A stretch of 64,000 nt of DNA from Coprinellus micaceus. Taxonomy: Eukaryota > Basidiomycota > Agaricomycetes > Agaricales > Psathyrellaceae. A model generated the notes under the pieces. It had not been told where the DNA came from, did no database searches, and saw nothing but the letters and a program-made list of their open reading frames with translations. The stretch covers positions 4,464,001 through 4,528,000 of the forward strand of contig OX596335.1 of assembly GCA_951394405.1 (NCBI GenBank), written 5' to 3'. The stretch's first letter is position 1; each line of letters starts with the position of its first letter. Shown here in pieces: positions 1-13,398 of the stretch. The position numbers and the translations under genes were made by a program.

Positions 1-3000
1 TTGGTGCTCCCTTCACGTACGGATTTATCGACATGGCTGGTCTCACTGCTGTACCGATATGTTCTGTATGATGTCCCGGACCAGATCGCTGGGGCGAACA
101 GACATTGGCAGCGCCCCAATCCCCTGAAGCTTGTCTGACATTATTAACACGCATGATGGTCTTGAAACCCCCTCGAAAGGAGGTATGACAGGGAGCCAGA
201 CAGACAGATTGGCGTTCTACGCGCTGAACCTCTGTTGAAATTCGTATCAAGGCTCCAAAATCGCTGAGGCCAAGTCCTCGTCCTGAGGAATCCTGACTCA
301 CTCCGGAGGCTATAGGCGCCACAATCGCACCGCCTAATATGGACTCCGACGTACTCCGCCCAGCATGGGCGCTTCTTTCGCACCATGCTCGGATCTAATT
401 CTGTGAACCTTTTTAAGGCTTTGCGACCCTGCACAGATAATCAGCCGGCGGAGAAGCTGCTTGTGTGCGTCTTATCTCCTAGGAGCCCCGACAGCACAAA
501 CGCTGGCGGGCCCAACAAGGGAGAGCGCGAGCGCGTTCGCCTTGATGCGGCGCTCAACTATGAGCATCTAAGCGCTCGCGATGGGGTGATTGGAGCTCTC
601 GCTTTGCACAAGTTTATGATGAGAGGAACCGGCACGCGCCGCGATGCTCGTGGGGTCAAAAATAGGACAATAGGCACCCTGTGGTCTCGAGCAGACCCAC
701 AGCCCGCTTCTAGAGTCCAGAGGACTCCAGAACTGTTGTTGCCGGACCTTGCGCCCAAAAAGGAGTCCGACGCTACGCATTTGGTTCTCATCTCTCCCAG
801 CTGCTCTCGCGCAGTTAAATATTCCGAGGGTCGCTGGGAGAAGGTATAGCACATAGCACATATTTATACTTTATACAAGTAGCGAGCGATCCGCTTTGAC
901 TGCCGGAGCGAGGAAGCGCATCCAGTAAGTGTCCAGTATACTACTGACTTAGAGACCCCGAAGCGCTTCATCGCACGCTTAGGAACCGCGCATCACAAAG
1001 TGACTTCGGCGACGCAGCACGAAGTCGCTCGCCCGCTCCAACACCCCATTTTTCGTGAAACTCGATGTGACACCTACCTGGGTTCGGAATTTTGGTGTGG
1101 GCCGACCGGTTGTTCTCGGCCGTGTGCGTAAGGTCGGAGTCCTTTTTTTGCTGCCCGAGGCAGTGGGATGCCACCCTTGTCGTACTACCCAGTCAAGCCG
1201 AGTGCGCACCGAGCCAGCTTGACTACTGATGCGACACTCCGATTGCGGGCCTCTCTGGTAATGCCGCCTCGAAGCCGTTGGCATAGGGTCTCAAGTCGTG
1301 TGCAATTCTCGGGGACGTCCAACGAGGGACTCCGACTATGTCCCAGGGAATACTACTATTCGTGAGCGTTGGCGTTATGACACAAACATGGGAGTTTGTA
1401 ATCTCATCGGTTTAGGACTTACTCAGTCGAGATCTCCGACACGGGGTCCCAGGTGCTCTGGTTACCTTGGTTGCCCTGCGACCGGCCGTGTCCAAGGGCA
1501 TACTTGTCGTTGAACCTCATGCTACGATGCAAACATTAGGGTGGAGAAGATTGTCCATGGCCAGATTCCTCGGTTAGAACTCAGTTACTCAATGAGATCT
1601 CCGACTGTGGGTACTCAGGGCACCCTGAGCACCGTCAAAGAACTGTGTCCAAGGATATATTCGCCTTGGATCACGCACCATAATACAAATGTTGGGGCAT
1701 TGGGAACCAGCTCAAGTCCTTCGCATCAGAACCCAGCTACCCAGTCAAGATCTCCGACTGTGGACATTAATACGCAATCTAGGCGTTGAGGTCCCTCGAT
1801 TTCATTGTGTTTCGCTCGCTAAGCGCCCACATGGCCCCTAATTCTCGTGTTCCGAGCGCTTAGCGGTCATACCGGGGGCTAGGACGCCGGCACGCCACCC
1901 GCTACCACCACATAGGTACACACACACCTCGCAGATAACGATGACGCATTATATGTACCCCTGCTTATTTGTTGATTTTCGAAGAAGTAGGTCGAGTGTG
2001 TTCGCCCCTGATGGTCAGCCGCTGTCTTGACAATGATCTGATGGAGATTAGAGCAGCGGCGCCTACAATCGGAATACTTTATGTCGCGACGGGTCAACGA
2101 ACTCTATGGACCTCGTTCCTGTTCGCTATCCAGTTCGCCAGTTCTTTGGAGTATGTCCTAACAAAAGCTATCTACACATCCCTAAGCAGACTCCGCCACT
2201 CCCATGCCACTCCCAATTCTATTAGGCGCCTGACTCTCGCCCTGGGACCAGAACTCAAAGGGTGAACCGTTCAACACGCCGCCTGACACGCCCATACCGG
2301 TGAGAAGCGTATGATCCAGAGTGTGCCTAAACTCTCAAATACGAAGCGTAGACCCGCAGCGACAGGGTGGGATCCTCCAGTCCCTCATTCAGGCCGGCAA
2401 CAGACCTTATTGGAAGGCCCTGGGATAGAGAAGGCAGAAGACGTCGTGGTGGGAGAGGGGGTGCGTATTTAGACTTATGTGTGACGCAGTCGTATTATTG
2501 GGTGGACGTACATGTAGTCTTTCTGGGTGAGGGGCCACAGGTGTGTATGTGGATCTGCAGTATTATTTCGAGGAATGAGTAAGAGGTGTGAGTCTAGACT
2601 GACGAACCAAGGAAGGGTTCGATAAGAAGCCCTTCTGCCGACAGGTGGCAGGGGTGCGTTAGCGAGATATTATTTGGTGTAGGCAACCGTGCGTGGAGAC
2701 GACCTCACTAGAATGAGGGATCTTCGCTCTGATACGCCCAGCATTATCCAAGCGCTGGACCCCGTTTGTGCGATAACGCAGGGTGAAGGTAACGTGGTCG
2801 CGGGAGATGCACACAAGCAGCACGATTTACTCACTAGCGGCGGTTCTGCCGTAGAAGGGTCCAATATTACCTACCTATCGTGCATCGTGTCGTAGAGCAA
2901 CCTCCATAATTCATTCGGTGAGGTCAAACGCGGGATTGTCGGGGATGGTTGCAATGCTCGTCCGCCCCAATAAACTGGGTAGGTTACCGTGACATCTCCG

Positions 3001-4130
3001 TCGACAGTTGGACACAAGCACTTACTTTACTAGTCTCCAGTCAGACGGATATCAGCTTAGCGATGCGCTTCCTCTGAATGGGTACCTGGAAGGTCGTCAT
3101 CCAGAGTTCGCCGTTGTGACAGTATATCCGTGCATAGCCTGGGAGGATTCGCACTCGTACGGAAATTAGGTTGGAATGAGGGGTGGTTCGAAGAATGAAT
3201 CGAAGCACCGAAAGCTTATTCAGAGTTCGAGCGGCGACCTGCCGACGGTAGCCTAAGCTCGCTCCAGCCTCGCTGGATCACTGGCAAGGATAACGTAGCT
3301 CCGAGTGGGCTCGACTCATTCGAGTCTTCGAACAAACTTACCCTCAGGCTTGCGCAGCCTTCAAGGTGTTTCGCGGGTCCATTTCCTGGGATGAGTTGCG
3401 TTCATTTCCGTCCTCGATGTAGCTCGTGGAGTCCAGGCTGCGCTCAGAAGGGTGTGTGGGTCAGTGGGTGGCAGGAGGAGAGGCGGTGCCGCGCCGGGTT
3501 GGCCCGGAAGGCTGCTGATTGCGGGTGTTAGGGATCACCGGGGTCGGAGATGGGCATCGACGGCGAACTCAGGGTCCTCCTCCGTCAGTTCCGCTGGAAT
3601 CGAATTGTCCTCGAGGGATGATGTCGCGCAGCTTGCTGCCATCACCACCGCCAGCGACGTCCTCAGGATCCGGTCCACGCCCAGCACGCCCGTGTCCTCG
3701 TTCCCCAAGGCGTCTCCTGAGTCGTCACCGCTGACTAGCTCCACGCACACCACTAGAACCACATCAGAAGACGCAGGGGACAGGAGGAGGTGTACGTACA
3801 ACGGCGTTCAAGGACACTTGTCACAGAAGGATATTAAATCGGGTAACGCCTACATGCAGACGGGCAACTGACTTGACGGCGATCTGGGACAGGGCCAGGT
3901 TTCCGTAACGCCCAACACACACAGATACGCATTTGGATCTGGTTCTGACTTCGCCGTCGAATCGAGGTTAAAATACATATACGGGACCTGTTTCGATGCT
4001 TTAAGCCAGATTCGATTCCCGGTTCCTTGTCTCCTCCCCGCGTACTCTCCCCCCTCGGGTGGCATACCCCACGACCCCGGCAGGGTAGAGCCTTTGTCCT
4101 TGAAGCAGGCCGACCCCCTCGTTGGGCACG
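1..4130. other. Gene-poor stretch, no supported gene
   Basis: No reading frame here has the codon texture, splice sites or motifs of a real gene; the ORFs are short and overlap in several frames. A GC-rich patch at about 3440-3800 carries an open frame on the minus strand (3535-3801) that might be a decayed exon, but I recognise nothing in it. Degenerate tandem repeats lie at about 1200-1790 and are listed separately. The last ~150 bases are the upstream region of the F-box-like gene at 4131. Confidence 0.6.
1220..1790. repeat. Degenerate tandem repeat, ~150-165 bp period
   Basis: The word AGATCTCCGAC occurs at 1430, 1595 and 1748, and a looser CTCCGACTATG at about 1331. A second word, GTGTCCAAGG, occurs at 1488 and 1645, with TGTCCCAGGG at 1339. 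The two words keep a similar distance to each other in successive units, so these are diverged copies of one ~155 bp unit, not chance matches. The units carry no shared open frame. I take them for an old non-coding tandem repeat. Confidence 0.5.
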
Positions 4131-7015
4131 ATGAGCGTTCCATTCGGCAAGACGACCCTTTCACTTCCCCGAGAAATCCTCGAGCATATATCCTTCCTCC
4201 TCGTCGCACAAGACCCACTCGGAACCCCATCCTCCCTTGTACCCCTCCTCCGAACGTCCCGCAGCATATATGCGGCGTTGCGCCTAGGCGGGGGAACACA
4301 ACTATACGCAAAAATATGTCGACTGAAGTTTGATTGTAATCCAGTGGAGCGGAGGGCGGGGTGGAGGCCAGGCCGGGAAGAGCTGGAGGGGCATTTGGTG
4401 CAGATGTGCGAGCTGTTGCGGTGGTTGAGGAAGGTGGGCGCGAGGCGGGATGACGATAGCGGCGGGTATGGTGTGGACACGGAGTTAGACGCCGATGTGG
4501 AGGCTCAACTCTTTGTCGCGTTTGTGGCCATGATGGACGACGAGGGCCGGAATCGTGCCCAGTTCAAGCACGCGGGTATCGAGGCCGTTGTGGACCGGTT
4601 TGTGAGGAGGAGGTTGTACGACGGGCTCGAGCAGAATGGCAACTGGCCCCAGCCGAGCGTTGGGAACGGTTGCGCGTTGTGGTTGTGGTGGATTTTCACG
4701 ACTCGAGGTACGTCTTGGTCTCCGCTTCAGTTACATCAGTTGTATTGACGAGGCCCACAGAGTCACTACTGAGGGAGACGAAGGAGGAGAAGGAGGAGAT
4801 CATCCGACTCGTCTTCCCCTACATGGCGAATACAGTCCGCTATGCCGCCGCTCTCGCCCCACCGACCCACTTCACTCTACCCCTAGGTCCCTCGAACCCC
4901 ATACAGAGGCATATCTATACAAGCCAGACACCACATGGTACCTACCCTCTATATCCAACACTCGCGACACCTCCTTCTACCCCTGTTTCTTCGGATCCGG
5001 CATCGACCATATCGCACCCCGCACCGAATAGGCCCCTTGTTCTTTATTACTTCAACACCTCCCCGTCCTTCGCACCTCCCCTCATCGCACCCGCTGCCAT
5101 CCTCCTCTACTGGTCGCGGAGGGAGATACATGGCTTCTTCAGGAACCCACTTCTACCTGCCACTCGCTCAGACATCCCAGTGAACGAGAGGGGTGTGAGG
5201 GAAGGCTTGACGCGGGAGGACCTCGAGGAGTTTAACCGGCACAAGACTGCGAAGCTCAGGGGCGACGTTCAGTGGGATTGGGACCTTGGCCACGCCGTCC
5301 TATGCTCCCTTCAACCCGACGGCACTCTCACCAAGACGCCTGTAAAGGAAGGGGAGGAGCCGAGCAGGGAATGGGACCTCGACGTCGCTCGGGCACGGTT
5401 GTGCGGAGATGTGTTCAAGAAGCAGCCGAAGTGGAGGGAAGGGAGCGTGTTTAGGAGGGGCTTATTGGCGGGTGTGTGGGCTGGAGTTCAGTTCATCAGC
5501 AACCCGCCTTCGATTGATGCTATGCTCAGCCAAGCGTACCGTTCGCCTGACTTCAACGAGCAGAACATCTTCTTCGGTGCCAGGCCGCTCATCGTGAGGC
5601 TGAAGGAGCATGGGTTCGTCCGAACGCCGTCGACGTCCTCCGCTCTCATCCCCATCGTCTCGTCTACCTCCACCAGCAAGGCCCCCAATGAACAGGAGTC
5701 CAACGCCAAGGTCCCACCTGCACCTCCCGTCCCCACGCCAATGACCCTCTCCACATCCACCGGCGCCGAAGTCGAGAACACTGTCAACCTCGATGGCAGC
5801 TTGAACAACGCGTGGTTCCCTGGTGGTGTTGGCACTCTCCGGTGGGTTGAGTCGGATGATGCGCTCTCCACCGGGGTCTTCGAGGACAGGTATGCCTCAT
5901 CTTCGTCCTCCTCCTCTCAAGAAGCGAAGGAGCCGATGGGAAGTACCCTGTTCATTGTGGATGAGGAAGCGGGTCGCGCTGGACCTGGCCCGAGTGGAGA
6001 AGCGGATGCGCAGGGAGGGCCAGTGGGCAGGGTGGAGGCTGTCGGTGCTGTGAGAAGGGGCGCGAAGGTGTCGGTTTATGAGAGGTTTGAGGCGGGGAAG
6101 GGGGATGTGCACGAGCGCTTGATTAAGGCGAAGGCGAGTGGGGCAATCTTGGATGCAGGCTCGGGCGGTGCAGTCAGCCATGAAGGGGTACGACAACACC
6201 CTGGGTGTCAGAAATGTGAGGAGCGGGAGGTCTTCCTTGAAGACAGGAAGGAGAGGATGAGGGAGAGGAGGCGGGGTGGAGGAAGGGAGACAGGGATGGG
6301 AAGTAAGGATGTTGGGAAGAGGGTGGAGGAGGTGTTTGCAAGTGTGGGGCTTGGGAAGGGGGAGTTTAGGGTCTCTCAGAGAGGTGGGGCGGAGGATGAA
6401 GATGACGATGAGGTGGTGGACGTCGACTTCGATGAGGAAGAGTATGAGGAGGAGGGGAGTATGGACGATGAGGAGGATGCGGAGAGCATTGAGGAAGACG
6501 AGCTCGACCTCGTTCCCGTCTCACCTTTGACCTCTGTCCCGCCTTCAAGATCTGTTTCCGTCGAACCGTATCCCGACTCCGACTCGACGTCGACTGTTCG
6601 GCCTTACTCTCCCTGCTCTTCCATCGCATTGCTGGACTCTGGTACCAAAGACGCGGGTGACGAACCCGAGTCTCTCATCCCCACCCGTCCGCCCCACAGC
6701 CCCCTGCGCATCGAGCCCTGCGACCACGGTGTCGAAGACACGCTCCTCACAGGAGACCTATCCGAATCCCACAGGCTCGCTTGGGGTAAGAGTGTCTGGT
6801 ACGGACGTGTGCGGCCGTGGGATGGCTTGGTTGGGGTCCTGAGGGTCGCGTACGACAGGGACGATAAGCCGAACGCGTATATGATCTATTATGGGTATGT
6901 TTATGGAGGGGATACGTGGGTGGGGAATTGGAGATACGCGAGAGGGGAGGGTGCGGTTGGGGATCCGCTTTTGCCGGGCTTTGAGAGTGCGTTTGTTATG
7001 AGTCGTAGGAAGTGA
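4131..7015 (+). CDS. F-box-like protein, copy 1 (943 aa)
   Basis: Model: exons 4131-4707 and 4761-7015, one 53-nt intron in phase 1. I start at ATG 4131; an in-frame TTG just upstream is not used. Residues ~12-60 (LPREILEHISFLL... LYAKICRLKFD) look like a degenerate F-box, the domain that binds Skp1 in SCF ubiquitin ligases. A Cys pair lies near residue 675 (GCQKCEER), a run rich in Asp/Glu at ~737-776, and a C-terminal block near 863 (HRLAWGKSVWYGRVRPWDG) followed by GYVYGGDTWVGNWRYA. I recall this C-terminal block from large families of basidiomycete F-box-type proteins of unknown substrate. The gene at 21039 is a full-length paralogue. The acidic run has no clear counterpart there. The substrate and any SCF role are inference. 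Confidence 0.82.
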
Positions 7016-7727
7016 GGTGGACGGAGTGGGTTGGATTCTGTTTTCTTTCTATCTCTATTGGGCTTCTTGGAGATACTCGCTCTCCATTGTTTCTCATTTC
7101 TTGTCCTATATCTATCCATCCCGTCTATGCACGCACATCCACGCGCACGGTTCTCTCTACCTATCTATTCATGACGCTGCCCATGTCTTGGCTCATACAT
7201 ATCGTTGGACGTTCTTCTCTAGACACTAGACCCCACACATATCTATGCATTGTACATTCTCCTGCATCTTTCTTGCATCACACCATGTTACCTACCTTCA
7301 TGTACTTCTGCTCCCTCATACACGCTTGTACCTACCCCTTGTTGCTGCTCCACTCTGAATAGGAGCTATTCCGGCGTTCTCGTACCGCTCACAAGCTCAG
7401 GGGTTCCAGAAATTAAATGTGGACTCTCTGCTCGCTGTCTTCCACCCTGATACCTGCCTTCCACGTCGAGGTCGCCCAGAAAGGGATAGGCGAGCGCTTC
7501 TCGGCAATTCCCGACGCGTCTCAAGGCGCGTCGCGTCGATCAGCTTGGCCTTCTCCCCTTCCTTGTTCCCTACCATCACCTCGCATTTCGATCAATGACC
7601 ACTACTTCACGTATGTGCCTCCAGGATAGAAGGGTATGAAAGGGAAAATGGGGAAAGAAGGCCAGAGGGGCAGGCAGGTGTGGCAGGGAACCCCCGGTAT
7701 CTTCATGTCGAGGGAGGGAAAACGCCT

Positions 7728-7975
7728 GGGATTTCGGATCGGTGAGGCGTGTTCTCCTCTGTCCTTCCTATTGAGGTACGCAAGATTCAAGGAATGGCTG
7801 GCGTGCGCGTAATGCACGAGTAGATCTACTGCGCTTCTTCCAAATGAAAGCTCGCTGAATTCGTCCCGAAGCCTTTCATTATTTCGGCGCCACGGAATTT
7901 AGATGTCTGGGATATCGGATCGAAGGTGTGTTCTCTGCTCTTCCCCAAGGTATACGCCTGGAAGACTGACACAGA
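7728..7975. repeat. Two diverged tandem copies, ~181 bp apart
   Basis: GGGATTTCGGATCGG followed by GTGTTCTCCTCTG..GAGGTACGC (from 7728) is matched by GGGATATCGGATCG, GTGTTCTCTGCTC and AAGGTATACGC (from 7909) in the same order and spacing. No coding sense is visible. Confidence 0.4.
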
Positions 7976-8340
7976 ACTCCTATGTGTCAGCGAAGAAATG
8001 AGACTACGCAATGAAGTCGCTGAGTTTCGGGCTACCTTGGCTTGGGTGTCGCAGTGACGTCTTTCACTCCTTGAAACTTGGCACACGCTTCGTCTCATGG
8101 TTTTTGCGCCCTTTCAACTCGCGAGGCTGCGGTCCTGTCAACTCGCATCGGAGGTGCCGGGCGCCGTGTGTGCTCCTTGCCCCCGGAAACAGTCTCTGGA
8201 GGGAATTCTGCAGTGCAACGAGGAACCCGTCCTCGAGGAAGCCGATAGCGAGGATGTGGCGTAAAGCAACTCCCGTGTTTCCCGCTGGTCATGAGAGCAC
8301 TGTCATGTTCGGTCGCTCTGGCTATATTTCTTTGAGCGCT

Positions 8341-8370
8341 CGATCGCGAGCCCATGGGCTGTCGCGATCG
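8341..8370. repeat. 30-nt near-perfect palindrome
   Basis: A 10-bp perfect palindrome (GCCCATGGGC) is flanked by the 9-bp arms CGATCGCGA and TCGCGATCG, which are reverse complements. A 2-nt insertion on one side breaks the symmetry. It could form a hairpin or be a repeat end; no gene is next to it. Confidence 0.5.
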
Positions 8371-11300
8371 CGCTGGAGGCAAGGTCTCATCCTTGTGTTT
8401 CTCTGGAATGACAGGATGTACGAGAAGGTGCAGGGCACAAGAGTGTACCCTCCCGAGCCTCTCGTCATCCACCCTCGATCGAAGGGTGGTAGAAATCTCT
8501 TACTGACTTTGAACGAACCCCCGACTCGGGCTGCCAGGTTGAAGGAATGACTGGATAGCCTATTACTACCTTACGCGACTCCCGAGATTTCTGAGCCTGG
8601 CGTAACAGGTTCAATTGCATATCTGGCTTCCTAGGCCCGAGGTTCGGGAGACCGGTCAGTTTCCTGAGGTGGTTCTGGGGTGAGTATATTTCGCCGTAAC
8701 ACATCTCGATTGTCGCGAAGTTCTGATACTCTGCTTTCTTTTTTTGCATTGACAGAGTGTTCATCTTGTCGTAAAGTTCACGCGACGTTGCGGTCGAAGG
8801 CGTGTTTCTCAATTGAGAACCCGGTCACCCTTCGTGCGCTAGAAGTCGAGCGAGAAAGAAGGGTTCACCCGCCAATCGCTCGGCTGTCCTACCCACAGGA
8901 AGGCGGTGTATCATACAGCCCACAAGACCTACATGACGAGAACGTGTTTCTATCTTGTCGTACACGTTTCCCTTCCTCACCTGTGAGACTTCTGAGGTTC
9001 ATTTCCGTTATGCACTCGCCTTCTGATGTCGAGAGCCTTTGCTCGAAGATTAGGTTTAGACCTCAGCCTTCTGTGGGGATGTCCGACTTGCGAGCACCCG
9101 AATCAAGCAATTCGAGCCACTTTCACCCCCAAAAGCTCGCACACCAGACAGTCTAAACGAGGATATGTTCACCGGTACCCGATGGGCGTTATGAAAACGC
9201 TGCATGGTACCACCACACCGTGCTATAATTACTTCAGTTGACGATCGAGCCATTCATTCATGTGGGTGAGTACCTTGCTCCCTTTCGCTTCCCTGTATGT
9301 AGAGCTGAAGATTGGGTTTTAGGCACCTTGTCCCTGCAGACGGGGGTAAGGACCGAACTGACAAAGGACCTGGGTGTGTGCAGCACGTTGCGGCATTCTT
9401 TCTACGCACCGGCGATCGGACGCCTAACTCATCCACGCAGCTGTGTGCACTAAACATGCAGTGCTGTGATACGCGGATGCTTGCAGTGTGGGCGTCGGGA
9501 GAACATCGCTCAGGTGTCTCGACATTTGGTGGGGTGCCGGGAGTGCTGTCGTAAGGAATCAGTCTCTCTGGCGATCCTTGCCAAGTCTACCCAATAGACA
9601 AGCGTCTACGCGTCGCACATTCCTTGCTCCGATGATCGACTTGTCAGAAAGTCCCTCTTGCAAGTCATACTGTACACTGCGATGAGGTACGTGTTTCGTA
9701 CACCTTGGCCCGTGGCGATCTCGGTGACAGCCAGTTGCAGATGGTGGTGGTGCATACTCAATGCATATCTTGCAACGTGAACGATACTGTGGGTGCATCT
9801 ATCTTCTCCTGGGTTCAAATGGTGATTATGTCCAGACGTCGTCGATATTTCGCCGAGATAGATCCAGTGCTGCAATCCCTGGATTTCAACGTACATTCCA
9901 GCAGTCACTACCTCACTTTTGGGCGACTTTGACCGAAGTGTTCGCTCCTCTGGCACAGGGAAAATCCCGTAACGCTCGTGTTGTCTATCCCCGGACACCC
10001 AACGGGGTTTACAACCCTTCCCCCCAACGTAATGCGGGTTCAGGTGTACGTACTTTTGTCTATGATGTCTGCCTTATCTGATAGGTTATGTTTGGGATGG
10101 GTTTTGGCAGATAAGGACAATCAGTGACTGAATGTTGAGGACTCGAGTTCCAGGAAACCCGGATTTTCGGCAAACAACCGTTCCGCGAACTGTCGAATAC
10201 CTCGCTCTGTTCGTGCTGTGTTCTATTTGATTGGCCTACTCGGTCCCCAGACTGGGTATTCATCGCTTGGTAAGTCCAAAGTCTCGTGCTTATTGGATGC
10301 CTAATGGCCGGTGGCCTGCGGCCAATCGGGTATGCGTACCAAGCAAACCTTGAAAGAGGTCGCTTGGACAATGGGGATAGAGGCTTGGCCCTCCCATTGG
10401 TCAGCTGCAGCAGAAAGCTGATCATAGGGACGCTGATTGGACTTCGCTATTCAGACTTTGAGGTCAGAACTTCCAACGGAAGGTGAGCCTTCGTCACCCC
10501 CGTGCTCTGCGGCGACCAGCTGAATATCCCAAGGGCCGACTATCTCCTACCAAGTAACCAGACCCAAGTCGGGGTGACATCGGCTACGGGTTGAGTAGTA
10601 CTCAGTATATTCACTAATGTAGCCCACCGTGCTTAACGGGCAGACGAGTGGACGGCTTACTTACCCGTCGACTCTACCCGCCATCATATGATAGTGGGTG
10701 GGGCTGAAGGGGGGGCGGAGATGGCTCGCTTCGCCGGTTCCGCTCACGCATTTAGGCATGGGCGGTGAGGACTAGCTTTTTTAGACTTCGAGAGTTGCTG
10801 CGGCAATACATTCAGCTGCATTGCATGGTGAGCGGCTCTAACTCCAGGTTTACAATGTCGTTAATGTTATGTACGCTGACGCCTTGCTAACAGACATACT
10901 TACTTATCTTTCCCGTAGGATGCGGTGATCGGGTACCGTCCGTTCCTCTTTCCCTCTTCACTCACCAGCTTGGCTCCCGGTGGCGGGTACGTTATCTACC
11001 TTTTAGTCATTAGTATTTTAGCCTTGTTTATGGGACTTCACAGATCCGCCGCCTAGGTTACTTGCACGAGCTTCTTTCGATCTACCTTGTTGGGTAATTT
11101 CCTCGTCTCACCGTGATGTGTGTGTGCGGATGTCGCGACGCGTGGCGCCGCACCTTTCCCAACAAACCCTTCCTCTCCCTTCCTTTCCTCAGCAGACAGC
11201 AGATGTGATACGGAGAACCCTACGACGCCGCTGTCATACCCTGAAGAAGATGCGCGGGTTGCGTACTTACGTTTCGTGTGTCTTTTCCTTTTTGTATTGA

Positions 11301-13332
11301 ATTGAGTGGTGTTTCAATGTTCTGTAATCACAGCACTGAGCTGTTATTAACAGCTTCAACGTTCCAGATACGTTGCTCTTCCCTTGGAGCTCTTCGGTAC
11401 CCGACCCGTCGCGCCTGTGCCCATCTTCTGGCGGCCATGGAGCACCTTCGAGGCGTGGTGAGTCGTTCCAATTGTCTGGCTCAAACCAGGAGGAATGTCT
11501 CGTATGGGGCTGGATCTGACCGCGTTGACCTGTGGTTCAGTTCCAAATCGGCGATGGGTGTTTGTGGAAGGGATCACCGTGAGGCAGCTCCTAGTCTCCA
11601 GGCGGTCTCGTACGGCAAACGCTACACGCGAACAGTACCTCACCGTCGTTCCGTGTGAGCGAGTGGGGACTAAGCCGCTTGTGCAACATCCAGACTCCTG
11701 GGACCATGCTTCGAAAACTGCGTGTGTTGCATGCAGGGATGCCTAGAGGCGCCTACGCACTGTGCGCCTGGGTACCCACGGAATTATCGCACTATGCCAG
11801 CGGTTCCCTCGCACATATCCTTTATCTCTCGTGTATTTCGAGCTCTGCATACGAAACCACCAGCACTGCTTCAAACTCTATGCTTGGAATGGGTATGGGC
11901 TCCTCTTCGAGCGTGGTTTAATGTCCGTTCAAACGTAAACCTCCTGTCCGAGATAAGGGCTCGTGGTCAGTCCGGCCGAGTACGCTGCTGCGTCGATTCT
12001 AGCCTAGTCTACCGGAGAGTATGTCTTTCCGAACGATTGTACCACGTTTGTTTGTAGGGACTAGCCTTACGATGTTGTGCGGTCCCGGTGTCCATCTTCA
12101 GTCCTCCTTACGACACACCGCTAGAACTCGCTTAAAAGGGGGTTACTCTTCTGAAAAGCTGTATGTACAGTATGTGTGATTCATTCATAAATAGAGGAAG
12201 GACTGTTATGGATGGGACGTCTGGATTTTCTTGATAGAATACTGATCACCCTTCAATGAATGTATGTCTGGGAAAGAAGTGTGGTGATCACCTGGGTGTT
12301 CTTGTGGTCGAGAAGGGAAGGTGGGGTCCGATGGGACGGAGAAAAGCCGGAAGCGAGCGAGAATGGTCTAAGTGTGGTTTCTTGACCGAGCAAGGTTCGT
12401 CGCGGGAAGGATCGTGGAAGGGAGTGCCTCGCCCAGCTCGGTGCACCGGCCGTATAATGAATTGTGTGTGGATGCATCGGCTAAATAGAACCTGACGAGA
12501 CCCGGATTCAGATTCTCCAGGAATCCGGCGACTTGGCTTTGAATGCAAGACACATCCCTTCCTCTCACCATTGCCTTTCCCTCGCAAGGCGATCTACCAC
12601 CTCCTGAGACGCCGACCCAGCTCTTCACCCTAAAAATGGCGCTGATCTGGGCCGTACCCTTCTTCTGGATGCTTCCAGCGACCGACCTGATCTACGCTCA
12701 TTTCGCACTCGCCGACCGAGCCCATACTCGTATCCTCGCACTGAGCGCATCAAATCGCGCAATGACCGGGAATCGAAGGCGGTCGGCTTCGCATTAGGCG
12801 CCCAGGCACACCGGCGGCCCCGCCCCGCCCGGGATATAGGCACCGACTCCAGCGTCTAAAGTGACCTCGTTCTCGAAGGGCACTTCTCGTGTCCGACCAA
12901 GCCAGCTGGCGATACATGACGTTCGCAAAGACTTGGAAATGAACATGGGGTGTGCCTCGAGGACGAGAATTCGTCGCGAACGTCCCGGTGGTGACCAGGG
13001 AATTTTGATGCGAGGGCGTTCTATGAAGGGTCCTGGGTTGACAGTGACTTGACCCAAGCTACATCAATAGCTTCTGATTCGACGAGATCCAGCATCGAGG
13101 AGGCGCTGGTTGGGTCCTGGGCGGTGTGGGTCCGTGCGCACTCGATGAGCAGGCCAAAATCGACGACCTGGGGTGATATCTGGTGTTTTTTTGGGCGTCT
13201 GACTGGGTTTGAGCTGAATCCTGAGACTATATGCGGTGTTCTGTGATCAATTCGAGCAGTTTTGCGATCAATGCAATTAACTTCTTGATTTGGAAGGGAA
13301 TTACCTCAAATTGGATCGCCATGTTCTGCTCA

Positions 13333-13340
13333 TATATAAG
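13333..13340 (+). promoter_or_regulatory. TATA box of PUF gene
   Basis: TATATAAG lies 66 bases upstream of the ATG at 13399, followed by a CT-rich tract (about 13378-13393) typical of fungal leader regions. Confidence 0.55.
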
Positions 13341-13398
13341 CTCGACCTCGTCCTCGCATCTTGCTTCCCTACCCCCACCATCTCTCTCTCTCTCCACC

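Larger units (their letters stand above)
7016..13398. other. 6.4 kb gene-poor stretch
   Basis: The first ~400 bases are pyrimidine-rich and look like the 3' untranslated region of the F-box-like gene. From about 7450 to 12100 there are only short, overlapping open frames without motifs. A repeated block occurs at 7728 and 7909, and a near-perfect palindrome at 8341-8370. The segment reads like old, decayed repetitive DNA. The last ~100 bases hold the PUF gene promoter. I see no reverse transcriptase or transposase motif. Confidence 0.55.

Noticed and set aside
3535..3801. Minus-strand frame in a GC-rich patch
   Set aside because: Might be a dead exon, but the plus strand is equally open and nothing is recognisable.
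8011..8550. 179-codon plus-strand frame
   Set aside because: No start context, no motif, Arg/Ser-rich composition typical of chance frames, and an overlapping minus-strand frame of similar length.
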